Shown one piece after another: positions 1-11,476 of a DNA stretch of 64,000 nucleotides. Below the pieces are notes generated by a model, which did no database searches, was not told the origin of the DNA, and saw nothing but the letters and a program-made list of their open reading frames with translations. Made by a program: the position numbers and the translations under genes. The stretch's first letter is position 1; each line of letters starts with the position of its first letter. The DNA comes from Nageia nagi (lineage: Eukaryota; Pinophyta): NCBI GenBank assembly GCA_050084985.1, contig JBITNC010000001.1:124372001-124436000 (forward strand), read 5' to 3'.

Positions 1-2280
1 TGTTATAATTTTGAAAGAGGAATATTATTTTACTTTTATTCCAATTTTAGTTTTGGCTAAAGATTCCATTTACTTTCTAATGTATGTATTTTGTTCATAT
101 AGTGGAATTACATGTGATAAACAATTGAATGCTTGTGAATATTGGGAAGCATAAGGTCCAACAAAGGAGGAAAGACAATAAGAAAGAATCAAATACCATG
201 CAATAGATCAAGTATATGGAAGAAGTGAAAGTATTTCACATCAAATTGGGTCAAGAACTTATCAATAATTTAGAGGCAAAAATTATCAATTTTTTAGTAT
301 GCTAATAGAAATTTTCTAGTTTTTTATGATATGTCCTATATCATGTACCATCAACATCAAACTTGGAACCCCCTCCCTTATTCACCTTATTTTACTTCAT
401 CATCAAGTTTTCAAATCTATATGTTCAATATTGTAAACAAACATGTGCAGTTGAACTAATTTCCATGAGTGATGCCAAACCTAAGAGGTAAACATTTTAG
501 GAGATTTAGTTTTGAGTATTCTTAGGAAATGTGGTTTTATTTATGGGTATTAGTACTTAGTTTAGTTTTCTACTAGGTATTTAAGAGAATGGGGTTTCAT
601 GTAGAGGTGCACTTCAATTTTCATTATTCATTGAGTACAAAGTTGACATTTTATTAGTTCTCCATGGAAGATAATTTGGAACACAAATGCCTCTATACCA
701 TCTCAAAAAACACTCATTAGTCTTTTTTAATTCTTTTTTTTTTTTGAAAACTTATTCCTTGTGTTAAAAAGGGACATTTATGCTTCATCATTAATGGGTT
801 CAGGTACTTCAACTTGGTACTCATCACCAATGTTGTTGGAGCAAGGGATATCATATAATGGGGTTTCTACATCATCCAATAAAGTGTTGTGGCTGTAATA
901 AAAAGAGCATAGTTGGTTTTTATTTTTCTCTCTTTTATTAATTTCTATCCTACATCCTTATTATTTCAATAAATGAATCCTCTCATATTTTGCTTGGTTT
1001 AGATTTCTATCCATAGAGATGGAGTTAGGAAGACCATACCTCCCTCCCTTATTCCCTATATATATGTTTGAGGTATCTAAATTTAGATAAATGTTTATAA
1101 AATTTTATTGTTAATTAGATATTGTTTTTATGGATTATCTATATTTGAAGTTAAATTTTAGAGATATGAGTTTTTTCATGATTTCTCTTACCATACAACT
1201 ATGGATATTAGTTTTTGATATTATTTTGGTGGTTTCACATTCATTATTTTTCATTAACATAGAGCGATGTTCTTTTCAGCATTCTAGAGTAAGAATGTCT
1301 TGATAATTGCAAGATCTCTAATGTGTTTGGACATCAACACAAAGAGCACCAACATGTAGCTTAGGATATTTATGGGCTAGTAATTACCCATTAGCTTATA
1401 TATAAGAATGCATAGTAAATATCATATTATCAATAAAAACTAAGTATAATTACCAATAAAAAAAGAAATAGAATCGGTGTGCATGGTTTTGACACAATTT
1501 CATGGATTCTAGTATTAGTGGGAATAAAATCCAACATTTGAAACTTTTACCAATATGAGGCATGGTATAAAATGAAAAATAAGGTATTTATATCCATTAA
1601 AGAGAAGCTAAAAAGGGTTTTTGTTCAAACATTATGGTTACATGCTCCAATAGACATGTTTATTGTATTTAGAATCATGTAGGATAGATAATGTCTACAA
1701 AAAAGATGTTTAAGGACAAACAATAGTTGAAATTAATTTTTTATAAAATGTTAAAATTGTGAGTATATTGATAAATGTGTGTTATGTGTTTATTATGTGT
1801 GCAAACCCTATATCCCTATAAGTAGATGCAATTATGCAATGTAACCTTATGCAATGGGTACACCGAGTGAGAAAGAGAGTGCTTCTTAAGGTATAATATT
1901 ATTGTTATTGATAAAATATTTTTTAAGTGGGTGGATGGAAGGTGAATAGCTATGAGGTGTAGTGAATGTAATGGATGGATAGAAGGAACTCAACTAAGAG
2001 GTGCACTTGCATGTGATACATGTGTCTATAACTCACACTTAATATTTTTGTTTATAGGATTCTTCATGGAATAAACATTATTACATTTGGTTATGAGATT
2101 CTTCATGAATTAGATATTATTGAATTATATGAATTCATAATTTATTAATTATGTTTTTGAGTCTTTAGATTTCAGGATTTATAAATTTATATGTTTATTT
2201 AGTGGTTCGATTAGTTTTGTACATATATCTCTTTATGACTACCCTTGCATGGACTTGGTAGATGGATTAAAGGCATCTTA
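1..2280. other. Intergenic, repeat-like, no gene seen
   Basis: I find no gene here. A TATA-like stretch near 572-580 followed by LTR-like text, and another LTR-like stretch around 1740-1920, suggest worn LTR fragments, but no matching partner or target duplication was found. A short coding-like run on the minus strand (about 783-900) has no recognisable family. Treated as old repeat-derived DNA. Confidence 0.5.
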
Positions 2281-2898
2281 TAAAGAAGGTGATGAACTAC
2301 ATATTAGAGCTAGAAATGGTATGCAATACCTATAGAACTACTATGCATCTCAAAAGAGGATTCATCCAAATTCTACTTGATGGATAGTTGAGGACATTAA
2401 TAAGATGGCAAGTAATTAATTTTTGTATGATTCAAGTAACTATTTTTCAATCTAAAATTGAGCATATTTGCTAGATTATGCTATGAAATATTTCAAGTAA
2501 ATATCTACCATGGTGAAACCTCTAGTATGATTCCTCAATTGAAGCATGAGTTGTATTTGTACTTTTGTGGTGATTTTGAAGTCTTGTAGTTAACCCATAA
2601 TTAAGATCTATACATGAGATAAAAGAGTATGAATTATCTATGATATTTTTATCTAAGTGTTATGTCAACTTAGATGGTGAATTATATAGGAGAATGTTCT
2701 CTAATTATGATGAGCTTCAGATTTTTAATATTTTTGGATTGTATGCTCAAATGCTCTCAATCAATCCTTTTGGCATCATCATATTTTAGGTGTGTATCGA
2801 TTGAGGTTATTTCATAAAAGTGGATGTGGAATCAAAGTTGGGTGTTTTCATTGACTATATTTTTATTGATATACACATGTATGTGTTCAATTTGGATT
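2281..2898. repeat. Tandem duplication, copy 1 (left part)
   Basis: This stretch matches 12592-13142 along nearly its whole length by eye, for example the shared blocks around 'ctatagaactactatg', 'accatggt(g/a)aaacctctag' and 'aaaagtggatgtgg'. The copy continues past the inserted Tat element at 11346-11435, which matches 13143-13210. Together they define a duplicated unit of roughly 0.7 kb, older than both LTR insertions. No protein family is recognised in it. Confidence 0.7.
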
Positions 2899-2903
2899 CT
2901 TCT
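2899..2903. repeat. Target site duplication, left (CTTCT)
   Basis: CTTCT directly precedes the 5' LTR and is repeated exactly at 11341-11345 after the 3' LTR. A 5-bp duplication is the normal footprint of LTR-retrotransposon integrase, so both outer edges of the element are fixed. Confidence 0.85.
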
Positions 2904-3530
2904 TGTAGACATTAAAAAATAAATTATTATTATTTAAATAATTCATTTTATAGCATCAAGGAGATTTGTTGTAAAGAGGGGTTAAAATAATACTCAAGGC
3001 AATGTAATCAATGTAATGGACCATTATCCAATGTAAGAAGGGGTCAAATTTCTAAAATACTCCTCAAATAATGTAATGGGAAATGATCTCAAGAATCCAA
3101 TAAGACAAGGATGTTACTATATAAAGAAATCAAAGGCAATACAAAAGGTATCATGCAAGGCATCAAAGATCCTAGAGAGACTTCAACAAATGCAATTTCA
3201 CTCTATCTTACAAAAAATATTATTTTGTAACACCGCCTTTGCATAGATCTATTAAACCCTTCATTTTACTCTTGCATACTCTTTTATTCTATTCTTAATA
3301 ATGCTTATTCTATGAAGTTTGTGGTGTAGCATTTATGGGTCGTTAGCAGTGTGCATATGGATGAATTCATATTCATGTTTGATGAATGGATTACTTTTAT
3401 GTTGTATTATGATGAAGGTACATTGATTATCATTATTCATTGTTACCATATTTATGATATATTATTCAATAAAATATTGTAGATAAATAGTGTGTCAATT
3501 ATATCATTTATGCATTATTTGAGGTCTACA
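2904..3530 (+). repeat. 5' LTR of the Tat-type element
   Basis: Begins TGTAGAC and ends GTCTACA, giving 7-bp inverted ends. It aligns over its whole length with 10716-11340. In the first ~119 aligned bases I count 11 differences, 9 of them transitions, so the insertion is old. A TATA-like 'ctatataaag' lies near 3117-3126, consistent with the element's own promoter. Confidence 0.9.
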
Positions 3531-3890
3531 TTTTGATGAACCCATCTATTCAATTTATCTTTCCCTCTTGGTGAGATCTTGCAAGAATTTTATAATGGAT
3601 CTACATTGTCAATGGAATTTATAGTTATTTCTAGTCCATTATTGGTTTAAAAATGGAATAAATAGGATAAATGGTGCAAATGTTGAAATACCTAAATGTG
3701 AAATATGATGGATTACAACAATGATTTGATTCTATTACTACTTCCAGTAGCTCAACTAGATATAATCCTACCCTTTGGATTGGAACAACTTCTATCACAC
3801 CACATCAAATTATAGATGAATATGATGGTGTCTTCACTTCACCCTTATCTGAGGATATCCACTATTTTCCACTACCATCCGAGCATAAGG
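3531..3890. other. Leader between 5' LTR and gag
   Basis: Untranslated leader of the Tat-type element. Immediately after the LTR, where a tRNA-primer site is expected, I see TTTTGATGAACCC, which does not match the common plant primers (initiator Met, Asp, Arg) closely enough to call. No open frame is recognised. Confidence 0.4.
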
Positions 3891-3897
3891 CCCCCAA

Positions 3898-4690
3898 GTT
3901 CAAGATGTTTCTTATCAGCTTTTAGAAGGAGTGCTTTTGAAATTAGGGTCAAAGGAGAAGGTGATGGTGAAGTTTTTCCCAAGGAGTTTGAAAGGTTACA
4001 CTAGTCAATGGTTCTATAATTTTCTTTTTGGATCAATTGATTCTTTCAAGTCCTTGGTTAAGGTCTTCATGGACCAATATAAGCACAACATCAAAGATCA
4101 AAGCATTATTACATAATTATATGCAAATAGAAAAGGGGGTAATGAAACCCTATAGAAATACATCCCATGATTTAAAAATGTATGGTAATCTATTCAAATA
4201 AAATTATATGAGAATAAAATTTATTTTATTGTTAAATATTCTATTGTATATGTTCTTAATTTACATGCTCCTAGCAATAAAAATGTTGGTTTTGGAGTAG
4301 TAGTTCAAGAATTTTTGCAAAAAGAGAAAGTGTTGCTTGGATTGGGTGAACTTAAATATGCACCTAATCCTTTCAATAAAGATAATCAAATAATATATGC
4401 CAAGAAAGAAAATAAAACCATACATATGGCTGAGAAGCATGCTTCTCCTACAAAATTGCAAGGATCAACCACTACAAAAGATTTCACATATACATTCCTA
4501 ATTCAGCCAAGGTTTATTATGAGGGATCTCATGTAGAAAAGATTATTATAGCCTAAGGAAATATCTACATAAGATTATAATATTCCCATGAAAAGATCTA
4601 ATTCTTATTACACATATCATCAAAGAAAAGGACATGCTACAAATTTGTGTAAGTCGTTAGAGGTAGCTATATTAGATCTTATTGCTTAAG
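3898..4690 (+). pseudogene. gag remnant with broken zinc knuckle (Tat-type element)
   Basis: Encodes the capsid/nucleocapsid part of the element. Positions 3960-4110 read as a Retrotrans_gag domain (motifs FFPRSLKG, WFYNFLFGSIDSF, LVKVFMDQY), followed by GGNETL and a stop-interrupted continuation to about 4330. At 4596-4650 a zinc-knuckle-like block reads YYTYHQRKGHATNLC, with the family's first Cys apparently replaced by Tyr (TGC to TAC, a G-to-A change). Several in-frame stops and frameshifts make it a pseudogene. The domain call rests on motif resemblance. Confidence 0.75.
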
Positions 4691-5089
4691 GAAAATATCA
4701 AATTGATGACACTGCTTCAAATCCAAGCCATACAGTTAATACTATTATAGTTGATAAGGAGGTTTTTGCTAGATTGAGAGGAGGATATTTGTGCCATGTT
4801 TCAAATATGGTTCCTTAGAACAAGTAAGTTTCCCACCTGATCCAAAAGGATATAGTATGATTGAATAGTTAAAAAATACACTTGCCAAAATTAGCTTGTA
4901 TGATCTCATTTCTACATTTCCAACACCTAGAGAGATCCTATATGCTTTATTCAAAAGGAAATTATCCCTTCAAATATGTCAACCACCATATTTTCTGAGA
5001 AGCTTATGGCTATATAAGAATGTGATGTTATTTCCTTTTATAAATCTAAAAAACCCAATAAGGAAATAATTGATGAATGTCTAGCTTTA

Positions 5090-5595
5090 TACATTATACT
5101 TTTGATTAATGGATGGGAAATTAAAAGGATAATTGTAAATAATGGATCAGCTATGAATGTATGTTCCCATCACTTTTTGATTCAATTGCAAGAAAAAGTT
5201 ATAAAGATACCTCCATTAGAAGAAGTGACATTTAGGATTAGAGCTTATGATAGGTTATCTAAAAAACTAATGGGGATAGCTACAATCATGATAACTCTAG
5301 GAGTAAGGATGATAGTTGCTAAATTCTAGGTAGTGGATTCAAAATTATCCCATTATTTACTTTTGGGAAGGCCTTAGCTTCATGACATGGATGCAATCCC
5401 TTTCACATTACATGGAAAATTGAAATTTGAATTTCAGGGTGAGGTGCATATAGTACTTGGAGATCCTAAACATTATGCATTATGTAATGCAACAAATTTT
5501 GATGATCTTGCAATGATAGCTCCAAGATATGAAATTGAGCCCTTGGAATCTACCAAACCAAGGGAAAATACAAAAAATATGTTCAAATTATGGAG
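5090..5595 (+). pseudogene. Retroviral-type aspartic protease remnant
   Basis: Frame around 5102 reads INGWEIKRIIVNNGSAMNVC, matching the active-site region of Tat-type proteases, where Asp-Gly/Ser-Ala is expected. Here the catalytic Asp codon reads Asn (NNGSA), a G-to-A change that would inactivate the enzyme. The downstream flap and the LLGRP motif (5359-5375, followed by a TAG) and the DAIPFTLHGKLKF block at 5388-5430 fit the family's C-terminal half. It would process the gag-pol polyprotein, but stops at 5327 and 5374 break it. Confidence 0.75.
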
Positions 5596-6379
5596 ATAGG
5601 GATGGAATTGTACAAAATTGAAGGTGTAAACTTATTTGCATCTATTAAAGACTTTGGATAACCCAAAATTCTTTCTATTGAGGATTGTTGATGGCATGTG
5701 GTCCTACCTAAAGGCCACCAGTGGTGTGAAAATGATAAATACAAAGAAGGTTCTTATTCTATTACATCAGTAACACCTACCCAAACTCCTCCAACATAAG
5801 CTTTATCATCATTTGAAATGGGTAAACTCTTTCCATCTCCTTTTGTTCATAAATACATGGTACAAAATTGAAAATACAAAGAGGGAGGATTAGGTAGAAA
5901 TGAATAAGGAATACATGCTTTTCCTGATAATTCTAAATCTCAAATGACCAAAATAGGACTGGTTAGTGATGGAAGTACAAAGCAAAGATGGGGACAAATA
6001 AAATTTGTTAAAGAGTGCAAGTTGATTGAGTTATCTAATGATATTGATGAAGATATATGGATTGATGATACTCTTACACTTGAATTTGATTGCTTTACTA
6101 TTGATGATAATATTCTTTAACACTTAGGGGCACATTCAGAGTTACCCAAATCTAATGAGAAAAGAAATACAAGCTACGTGCTCAATGAATATGCTTATTT
6201 TGGTCAAGAGATAAATTTTAGTGAAGTTTTTTAGGTTCATCCCATGGATGGTGATGATACTGATATATAAGGATTAGAGAGTTACCTTTTTTGTTACAAA
6301 AGAAAGAAGAGTTTACATTTCCAATAGAGGATTTGGTGAACATCAATATTAGAAACATAGATGAGGAAAAATTACTACA

Positions 6380-7200
6380 AATTGAAGTAGCTATATCTCC
6401 CTTGTAGCAAGAAAGGTACAAGAATAAGTTTATTGAACATCATAAGAATTTTTCTTGGTCTTACACTGATATGCTTGGTTTAGATCCTTCCTTTTTTATG
6501 CATAACTTTCCATTAAAAAAATATGCTAAGAAAATTAAACAAAATCCACAAAAAATGCATCCCTCTAAGGCATTGTTAGTCAAGTAAGAAATTGAGAGAT
6601 ATTTGAATGCTAGATTTATTAAGCCTATTGATTATTTTGAGTGGATGGCTAATATTGTCCCTATTTCCAAGCCAACTGGTGAAATTTGAGTATGTAGTGA
6701 TTTTAGATATATCAATAATGCATTTCCTAAGGATCATTTTCCATTACCAAATATTGATATGATTATGGATAGTATAGCTAGTTATGATACATTATCTTTT
6801 ATGGATGGATTTTTTGGTTAAATCAACTATTGATCAATCTGACTAACCAACATAAAATACCTTTTACTACTCCATGGGGTAATTTTTGTTGGAAGGTTAT
6901 ACCTTTTGGGCTCAAAAATGTAGGTGCTGCCTATCAAAGGGCTATGGTCACCATGTTCCATGAACATATTCACAACATGGTTGAGGTATATGTTGATGAC
7001 ATATTGGTTAAATCAAAGCAAGGATAGGATCACCTACATGCACTTGAGGAAGTATTTAACATCTTGAAAAGGTACAAACTTAGACTCAAACCTCAAAAGT
7101 GTGCATTTGGAGTTACTTCTAGAAAAATTTTAGGATTTACGATTTCTAAAAGAGGAATTAAGGTAGATCTAAGAAAGTGAAAGCAATAATTAGTATACCT
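6380..7200 (+). pseudogene. Reverse transcriptase remnant (Tat-type element)
   Basis: Begins near NFSWSYTDMLGLDP (6445-6490) and contains the YLNARFIKPIDYFEW block (6600-6645), SKPTGEI followed by TGA then VCSDFRYINN (6665-6720; TGA stands where the family has Arg, fitting CGA to TGA), PFTTPWGNFCWKVIPFGLKN (6852-6912) and the catalytic YVDDILVKSK motif (6987-7017), which is intact. The palm-domain aspartates are therefore present, but stops and frameshifts interrupt the frame. It would copy the element's RNA into DNA in cytoplasmic particles. Confidence 0.85.
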
Positions 7201-7369
7201 CCACTAAGAAATTTGCAACAATTGAAGAGTATTCAAGGAAAAAATAATTCAGTTAGAAGTTTTATTTCACAACTTGGGGATAAGTGTAGACCATTTACTC
7301 ATCTATTAAAGAAGGATGTAAAGTATGTATGGGATAATAAATGTCAAAAAGCATTTAAGGATATTAAAT

Positions 7370-7760
7370 AACATTTGTTAAATCCACCAATATTAGTTTC
7401 CATAGACTTCACTAAGCCTTCTTATTTGTATATCTCAACTACATTGTATGCATTGGGGGAAATGCTTTGTCAAATAGATTCAAAAAATAAAGAGAGGCCT
7501 ATTTATTAACTTAGCAAGATGTTGATAGATTATGAAACTAGGTATATCCTAATTGAAAACTTTGCTATGGTATTGTATTTGCTAATAAAAAATTAAGGCA
7601 CTGTTTGTTATACTACGCTACATTTAATATTAGTCCTATTAATCCATTAAAATATCCTATCACTAGATAGCATTTATTAGAAAGAGTAGCAAAATGGATG
7701 ATGTTCTTGTAGGAATTTGATATCAACATGGTAAAGCATAAGCTAGTCAAAGGAAAGGCT
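7370..7760 (+). pseudogene. Connection / first RNase H remnant
   Basis: Downstream of RT, blocks such as PPILVSIDF, YLYISTTLYALGEML and LSKMLIDYETRY (7385-7550) fit the RNase H that immediately follows Ty3/gypsy RT. The frame carries several stops and a shift after 7580. Its presence together with a second RNase H at 7923 is what points to the Tat lineage. Confidence 0.6.
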
Positions 7761-7922
7761 ATTGCAAATTTGATAGTTGAATTTCCTTATAATGGAGATT
7801 CAATAGTGCACAAAGAATTTCCAAATGAATATCAAGATGATCCATGGTGCTAGCAATGTGAAGGTCTAATAGAAGGCTACTAGTGGCATGATTTTTATGA
7901 AATCTCCATACCTAATGAATAC

Positions 7923-8380
7923 ATGTACCTCATAAAAAATGTCTCTACTATCTTGGTGTTATACTTTGATGGTTCAAAATGTTTCGATGGAGAAGGGATA
8001 TGTATTAGATTGGTATCTCCTACAAATGAGGTAATCCTTATGGCCTACAAACTTGGTTTTGAGTGTACAAATAATATGGCTAAATATGAGGCATTGATAT
8101 TGGGATTTAAAGCTATTATTACATAAAAAATTAAGAATATAGAGATATATGGGGATTCATAACTTGTCATCAACCAAATAAAGGATATTTTTGATACAAA
8201 TGATGAAATGTTAAAGCCCTATAAATTTGTGGTTAATGATTTACTAGATTAGTTTGATAGATATACTATTTATAATATCCCAAGGACTAATAACAAGTAT
8301 GCAGATACCATGGCAAGTGTAGATTCTCTTGTGCCAATTGAAATTGAAGATAAGGATACTATTTTGACAATTCATAAGTT
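7923..8380 (+). pseudogene. Second (archaeal-type) RNase H remnant
   Basis: Frame reads VLYFDGSKCFDGEGICIRLV, then FECTNNMAKYEALILGFKAI, GDS and NNKYADTMAS. These blocks match the additional RNase H of Tat-lineage elements. The expected acidic residues are visible: Asp in YFDGS, Glu in KYEAL, Asp in GDS and Asp in KYADTMA. In-frame TAA and TAG codons (8124, 8160, 8250) fit former CAA/CAG codons, so the domain is dead by nonsense rather than by loss of active-site residues. Confidence 0.75.
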
Positions 8381-8639
8381 GAGCTATCCTTCTTATATTA
8401 AGGAAATAAATGAAATTTATATCTATTTGATTACATAGGAGAATGATTTTTAGAATTGGTATTTTGATATCTATAACTACTTGAAGAAACAAGCAATTCC
8501 TAATAGTTTTGATCAAAATGAAAAAATGAGATTGAAGAGAACTACATAAGGTATTTCATAATTTGTGATGTTTTATATAGAAGGTAATTTTATGGTGCTT
8601 TATTGCATTTTTTAACTCAACATGACATAGCTACTGCAC

Positions 8640-9690
8640 TAGAATAAGCTCATGATGGTTTGTATGGTGGACATTTTTATGCCAAAGCTTTGTATACAAA
8701 AATTTTAAGAATTAGATATTATTGGCCTACTATGGAAGAAGATTGCAAGACTCATGTAAAAACTTGCTTATAATGTCCAAAACATGCCAATTTAGAAAAT
8801 CAACCTACCCAAGAGTTGCACTCCATTTTTTCACCTTGGCTATTTGCTATGTGGGATATTGATTTAATTGGCATTATTAATCCTCATTCATGGTAAGGGT
8901 ATAAATTTATCATCACAGCTACATAATTTACTACTAAATGGGTAGAAGCCATTCCTATGAAGTTAGTTACTCAAGATAAGATTATTGGTTTCATTGTTGA
9001 GAACATCATTACCCACTTTGGTATGCCACAAAAGTTGCTTACTGATAATGGATACAATTTCAAAGGAGAGGAGATAAGATCTTTTTCTAAGAAGTTTCAT
9101 ATTGATAAATCATTCTCTTTAGTCTATTATCCTCAAAGAAATGGTCAAGCTAAAGCAACCAATAAGATAATTAAAAAAAATTTATAAAAAACATGGGATA
9201 AGTATAAGAAGGATTGGCATAAACAACTTCCATATGCATTATGGGCATATAGGACCAGTGTTAGGATAGCCACTGGGGAAAAACCTTTCTCAATTGTGTA
9301 TGGGAATGAAGCTATTATTCCATTAAATTAGAGATCCCATCACTAAAAATGTCATTACAAGGAGAAATTTATGATCAAGAAGTAAGAAAATCAAGGTTAC
9401 AATAGTTGGAATTGTTGGATGAAAAGAGAATCAGAGCTATTGAGCATCAAAAGGTATATCATGCAAAACTCAAGAGAGAATTTGGGAAAAATATAAAAGC
9501 TAAAGAGTTTAATGTGGGATATCTAGTGTTGAAAGATAATATCAACAAAATAGCAACAAATGATGAGGTAAAAGGTAAATTTCAACCCAATTGGCTAGGG
9601 CCATATGTTGTTATATAAGAAACAAGATCATGGGTATACAAGTTATCATCCATGGATAGAAAAGAACCTAATACCTTCAATACTTGTATT
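8640..9690 (+). pseudogene. Integrase remnant (Tat-type element)
   Basis: The zinc-binding region (HDGLYGGHF, then YYWPTMEEDCKTHVKTC, 8650-8770) is followed by the catalytic core: WDIDLIG (first Asp, near 8850), LTDNGYNF (second Asp, near 9045) and NGQAKATNK near 9140, where the family has Glu in QAEATNK. That Glu-to-Lys change (GAA to AAA) removes the third catalytic acid. The C-terminal block KAKEFNVGYLVL to KFQPNWLGPYVV (9500-9610) is also readable. Stops at 8772, 8895 and 8922 fit CAA to TAA changes. It would insert the element's cDNA, but it is inactive as written. Confidence 0.85.
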
Positions 9691-9791
9691 ATATTATACA
9701 TTTTTTATTTTTCAATAGTTAATGATGTATATTACTATCTATATGAAGTTATTAATGTGGAAAATGTAAAACAAAAATAACTTTCCATCAT

Positions 9792-10157
9792 AGAATAATG
9801 TTTGCAGACCATGGACATAAAACGTAAGGTCATCAATGGCCAATGATACAGATAGTGAGAGTTCACTCACTTAAAAGCTAAACTAGAGATGGAGCCATGA
9901 GAAAGATATTGAATTGGCTCATCCCCAATGGATGATACAACTTGTTGTGTATCCATATAGTTTTTCCTTTGAACCATACAAAACATAATGTATTCAGGTC
10001 ATAGACATAAAACATATGATCGTTGATGGCCAACAATACGATTAGTGAGAATTCACTCACTTAAAAGATAAATCGATGATGTGGCTATAAGTAGATTATT
10101 AATATTGACTCATCTCCAATGGAAGACACAAATCATTATGCATCCATAATGATTTTA
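9792..10157. repeat. Two ~175-bp direct repeats, 190-bp period, in the Tat 3' region
   Basis: Copy 1 (about 9792-9967) and copy 2 (about 9981-10157) share blocks such as gacataaaac, ttcactcacttaaaag and a ctcat...ccaatgg block at a constant 189-190 bp offset. They lie in the noncoding stretch between integrase and the polypurine tract, where Tat elements often carry tandem repeats. Confidence 0.75.
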
Positions 10158-10701
10158 ATGTAGGGTATGACTAACACCTTTTTGTAGGTATCTACATTGT
10201 AAAGAACTAAAAAAGTACAAAGAAACCTACATCATTAGTGGTGTGCTTATTGTTCTTGCACCACCAATGGCATATAAATCATTTAAAAGTCATCAAAATA
10301 AAATATAACCTCCTTTGTTTCAAGGCATGGATGTAAGTACGACATATTTCTACATATCAGATATAATGGAATGATTAGATTCATGGTTGAATAGGTCAAG
10401 AGAAAAAAAAACATATTTCATTTTAGAGATTGGACATGGGACCATAAGACTACCTAATAGTAGAGTTTCTTCCATAAAAAAGACATCATAGTAGCTGGAG
10501 AGATGTATTTCTTCATATTTTTCTTTTGTGCACCACTCAAGGATTTTTCTTGGGGCATCCAAGCTAAAAGGGGGCAGAAAAGGACCCTCACCATCATCAT
10601 CAACATCAAGTGATAGTGAAACAAAGAGTTCAAAGTTATCAAAAATTTTATTCTAAAATTTTTCTTTGGACATGTAATTTCATTTCTCCAATCATACCTT
10701 C
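10158..10701. other. Noncoding 3' region of Tat-type element
   Basis: No recognisable protein here. Open frames on the minus strand in 10350-10642 are short and do not resemble a known domain. Consistent with the long 3' untranslated region typical of the lineage. Confidence 0.5.
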
Positions 10702-10715
10702 AAAGAGGGGAAAAA
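10702..10715 (+). other. Polypurine tract of the Tat-type element
   Basis: The run AAAGAGGGGAAAAA ends directly at the TG of the 3' LTR, exactly where the plus-strand DNA primer is expected. Confidence 0.85.
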
Positions 10716-11340
10716 TGTAGACACCTAAAAATGAATTATTATTATTTAAATAATTCATTTTATAGCATTAAGAAGATTTATTGTAAAAAGGGGTTAAAAT
10801 AATACCCAAGGTAATGAAATCAATGTAATGGACCATTGTATAATGTAACAAAGGGTAAAATGTCTAAAAGACTCCTGAAATGATGTAATGTGCAATGATC
10901 TTAAGAATCTAAGAAGATAAAGATGTTGCTATATAAAGACATCAAAGGTAACACAAAAGGTATCATGCAAGGGCACCAAAGATCCTAAAGAGACTCCAAC
11001 AAATGCAATATCACTCTATCTTATCAAAAATAGTGTTTTGTAACACCACCTCTGCATAGATATGTTAAACCCCTCATTTTGCTCTCATGTGCTCTTTTTT
11101 TCTATTCATAATATTGCTTATTCCATGAATTCAGTGATGTATCACTTATGGATCATTGGTGGCATGTGTATGGATGAATGCATGTTCATGTTTGATGAAT
11201 AGATTACTTTATCTGATTATGATCAAGGTACATTGATTATCATTATTTATTGTTGCCATATTTTTGATATATGCTTCAACAAAAAATTGTAGACAAATAG
11301 TGCATCAATTATATCATTTATGCATTATTTGAGATCTACA
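10716..11340 (+). repeat. 3' LTR of the Tat-type element
   Basis: Starts TGTAGAC and ends ATCTACA, aligning with 2904-3530 throughout. The terminal GTCTACA of the 5' copy reads ATCTACA here, another G-to-A change. It is followed by the CTTCT target duplication. Confidence 0.9.
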
Positions 11341-11345
11341 CTTCT
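11341..11345. repeat. Target site duplication, right (CTTCT)
   Basis: Exact repeat of 2899-2903, closing the Tat-type insertion. Confidence 0.85.
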
Positions 11346-11476
11346 AATAATCATTTTTTGTATGAAGTACTCTGAAATATTTCAAAGAATGTAGGTAATG
11401 TCAATATCATAAATGTATGATTTCTTGTGAAGAAGGTGACAAACTACATAGAAGAGGTAGAAATGGTGTCCAATAC

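Larger units (their letters stand above)
2904..11340 (+). mobile_element. Complete Ty3/gypsy (Tat-type) LTR retrotransposon, decayed
   Basis: A full-length 8.4 kb element with two LTRs (627 and 625 bp), TGTAGAC/GTCTACA-type ends, a polypurine tract and a perfect 5-bp target duplication. Domain order is gag, zinc knuckle, protease, reverse transcriptase, RNase H, a second RNase H and integrase. RT before INT defines Ty3/gypsy, and the extra RNase H fits the Tat lineage. Every frame is interrupted by stops, so it cannot move on its own. Many stops sit where the family has Gln or Arg, as CAA or CGA would become TAA or TGA by C-to-T change. No convincing primer-binding site follows the 5' LTR. 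It interrupts copy 1 of an older tandem duplication. Confidence 0.9.

Noticed and set aside
783-900. Coding-like run on the minus strand ([20 protein letters not shown])
   Set aside because: About 38 codons only, no recognisable family and no neighbouring blocks in frame.
1740-1920. Possible LTR 3' half
   Set aside because: No second copy in the window and no primer-binding site after it.
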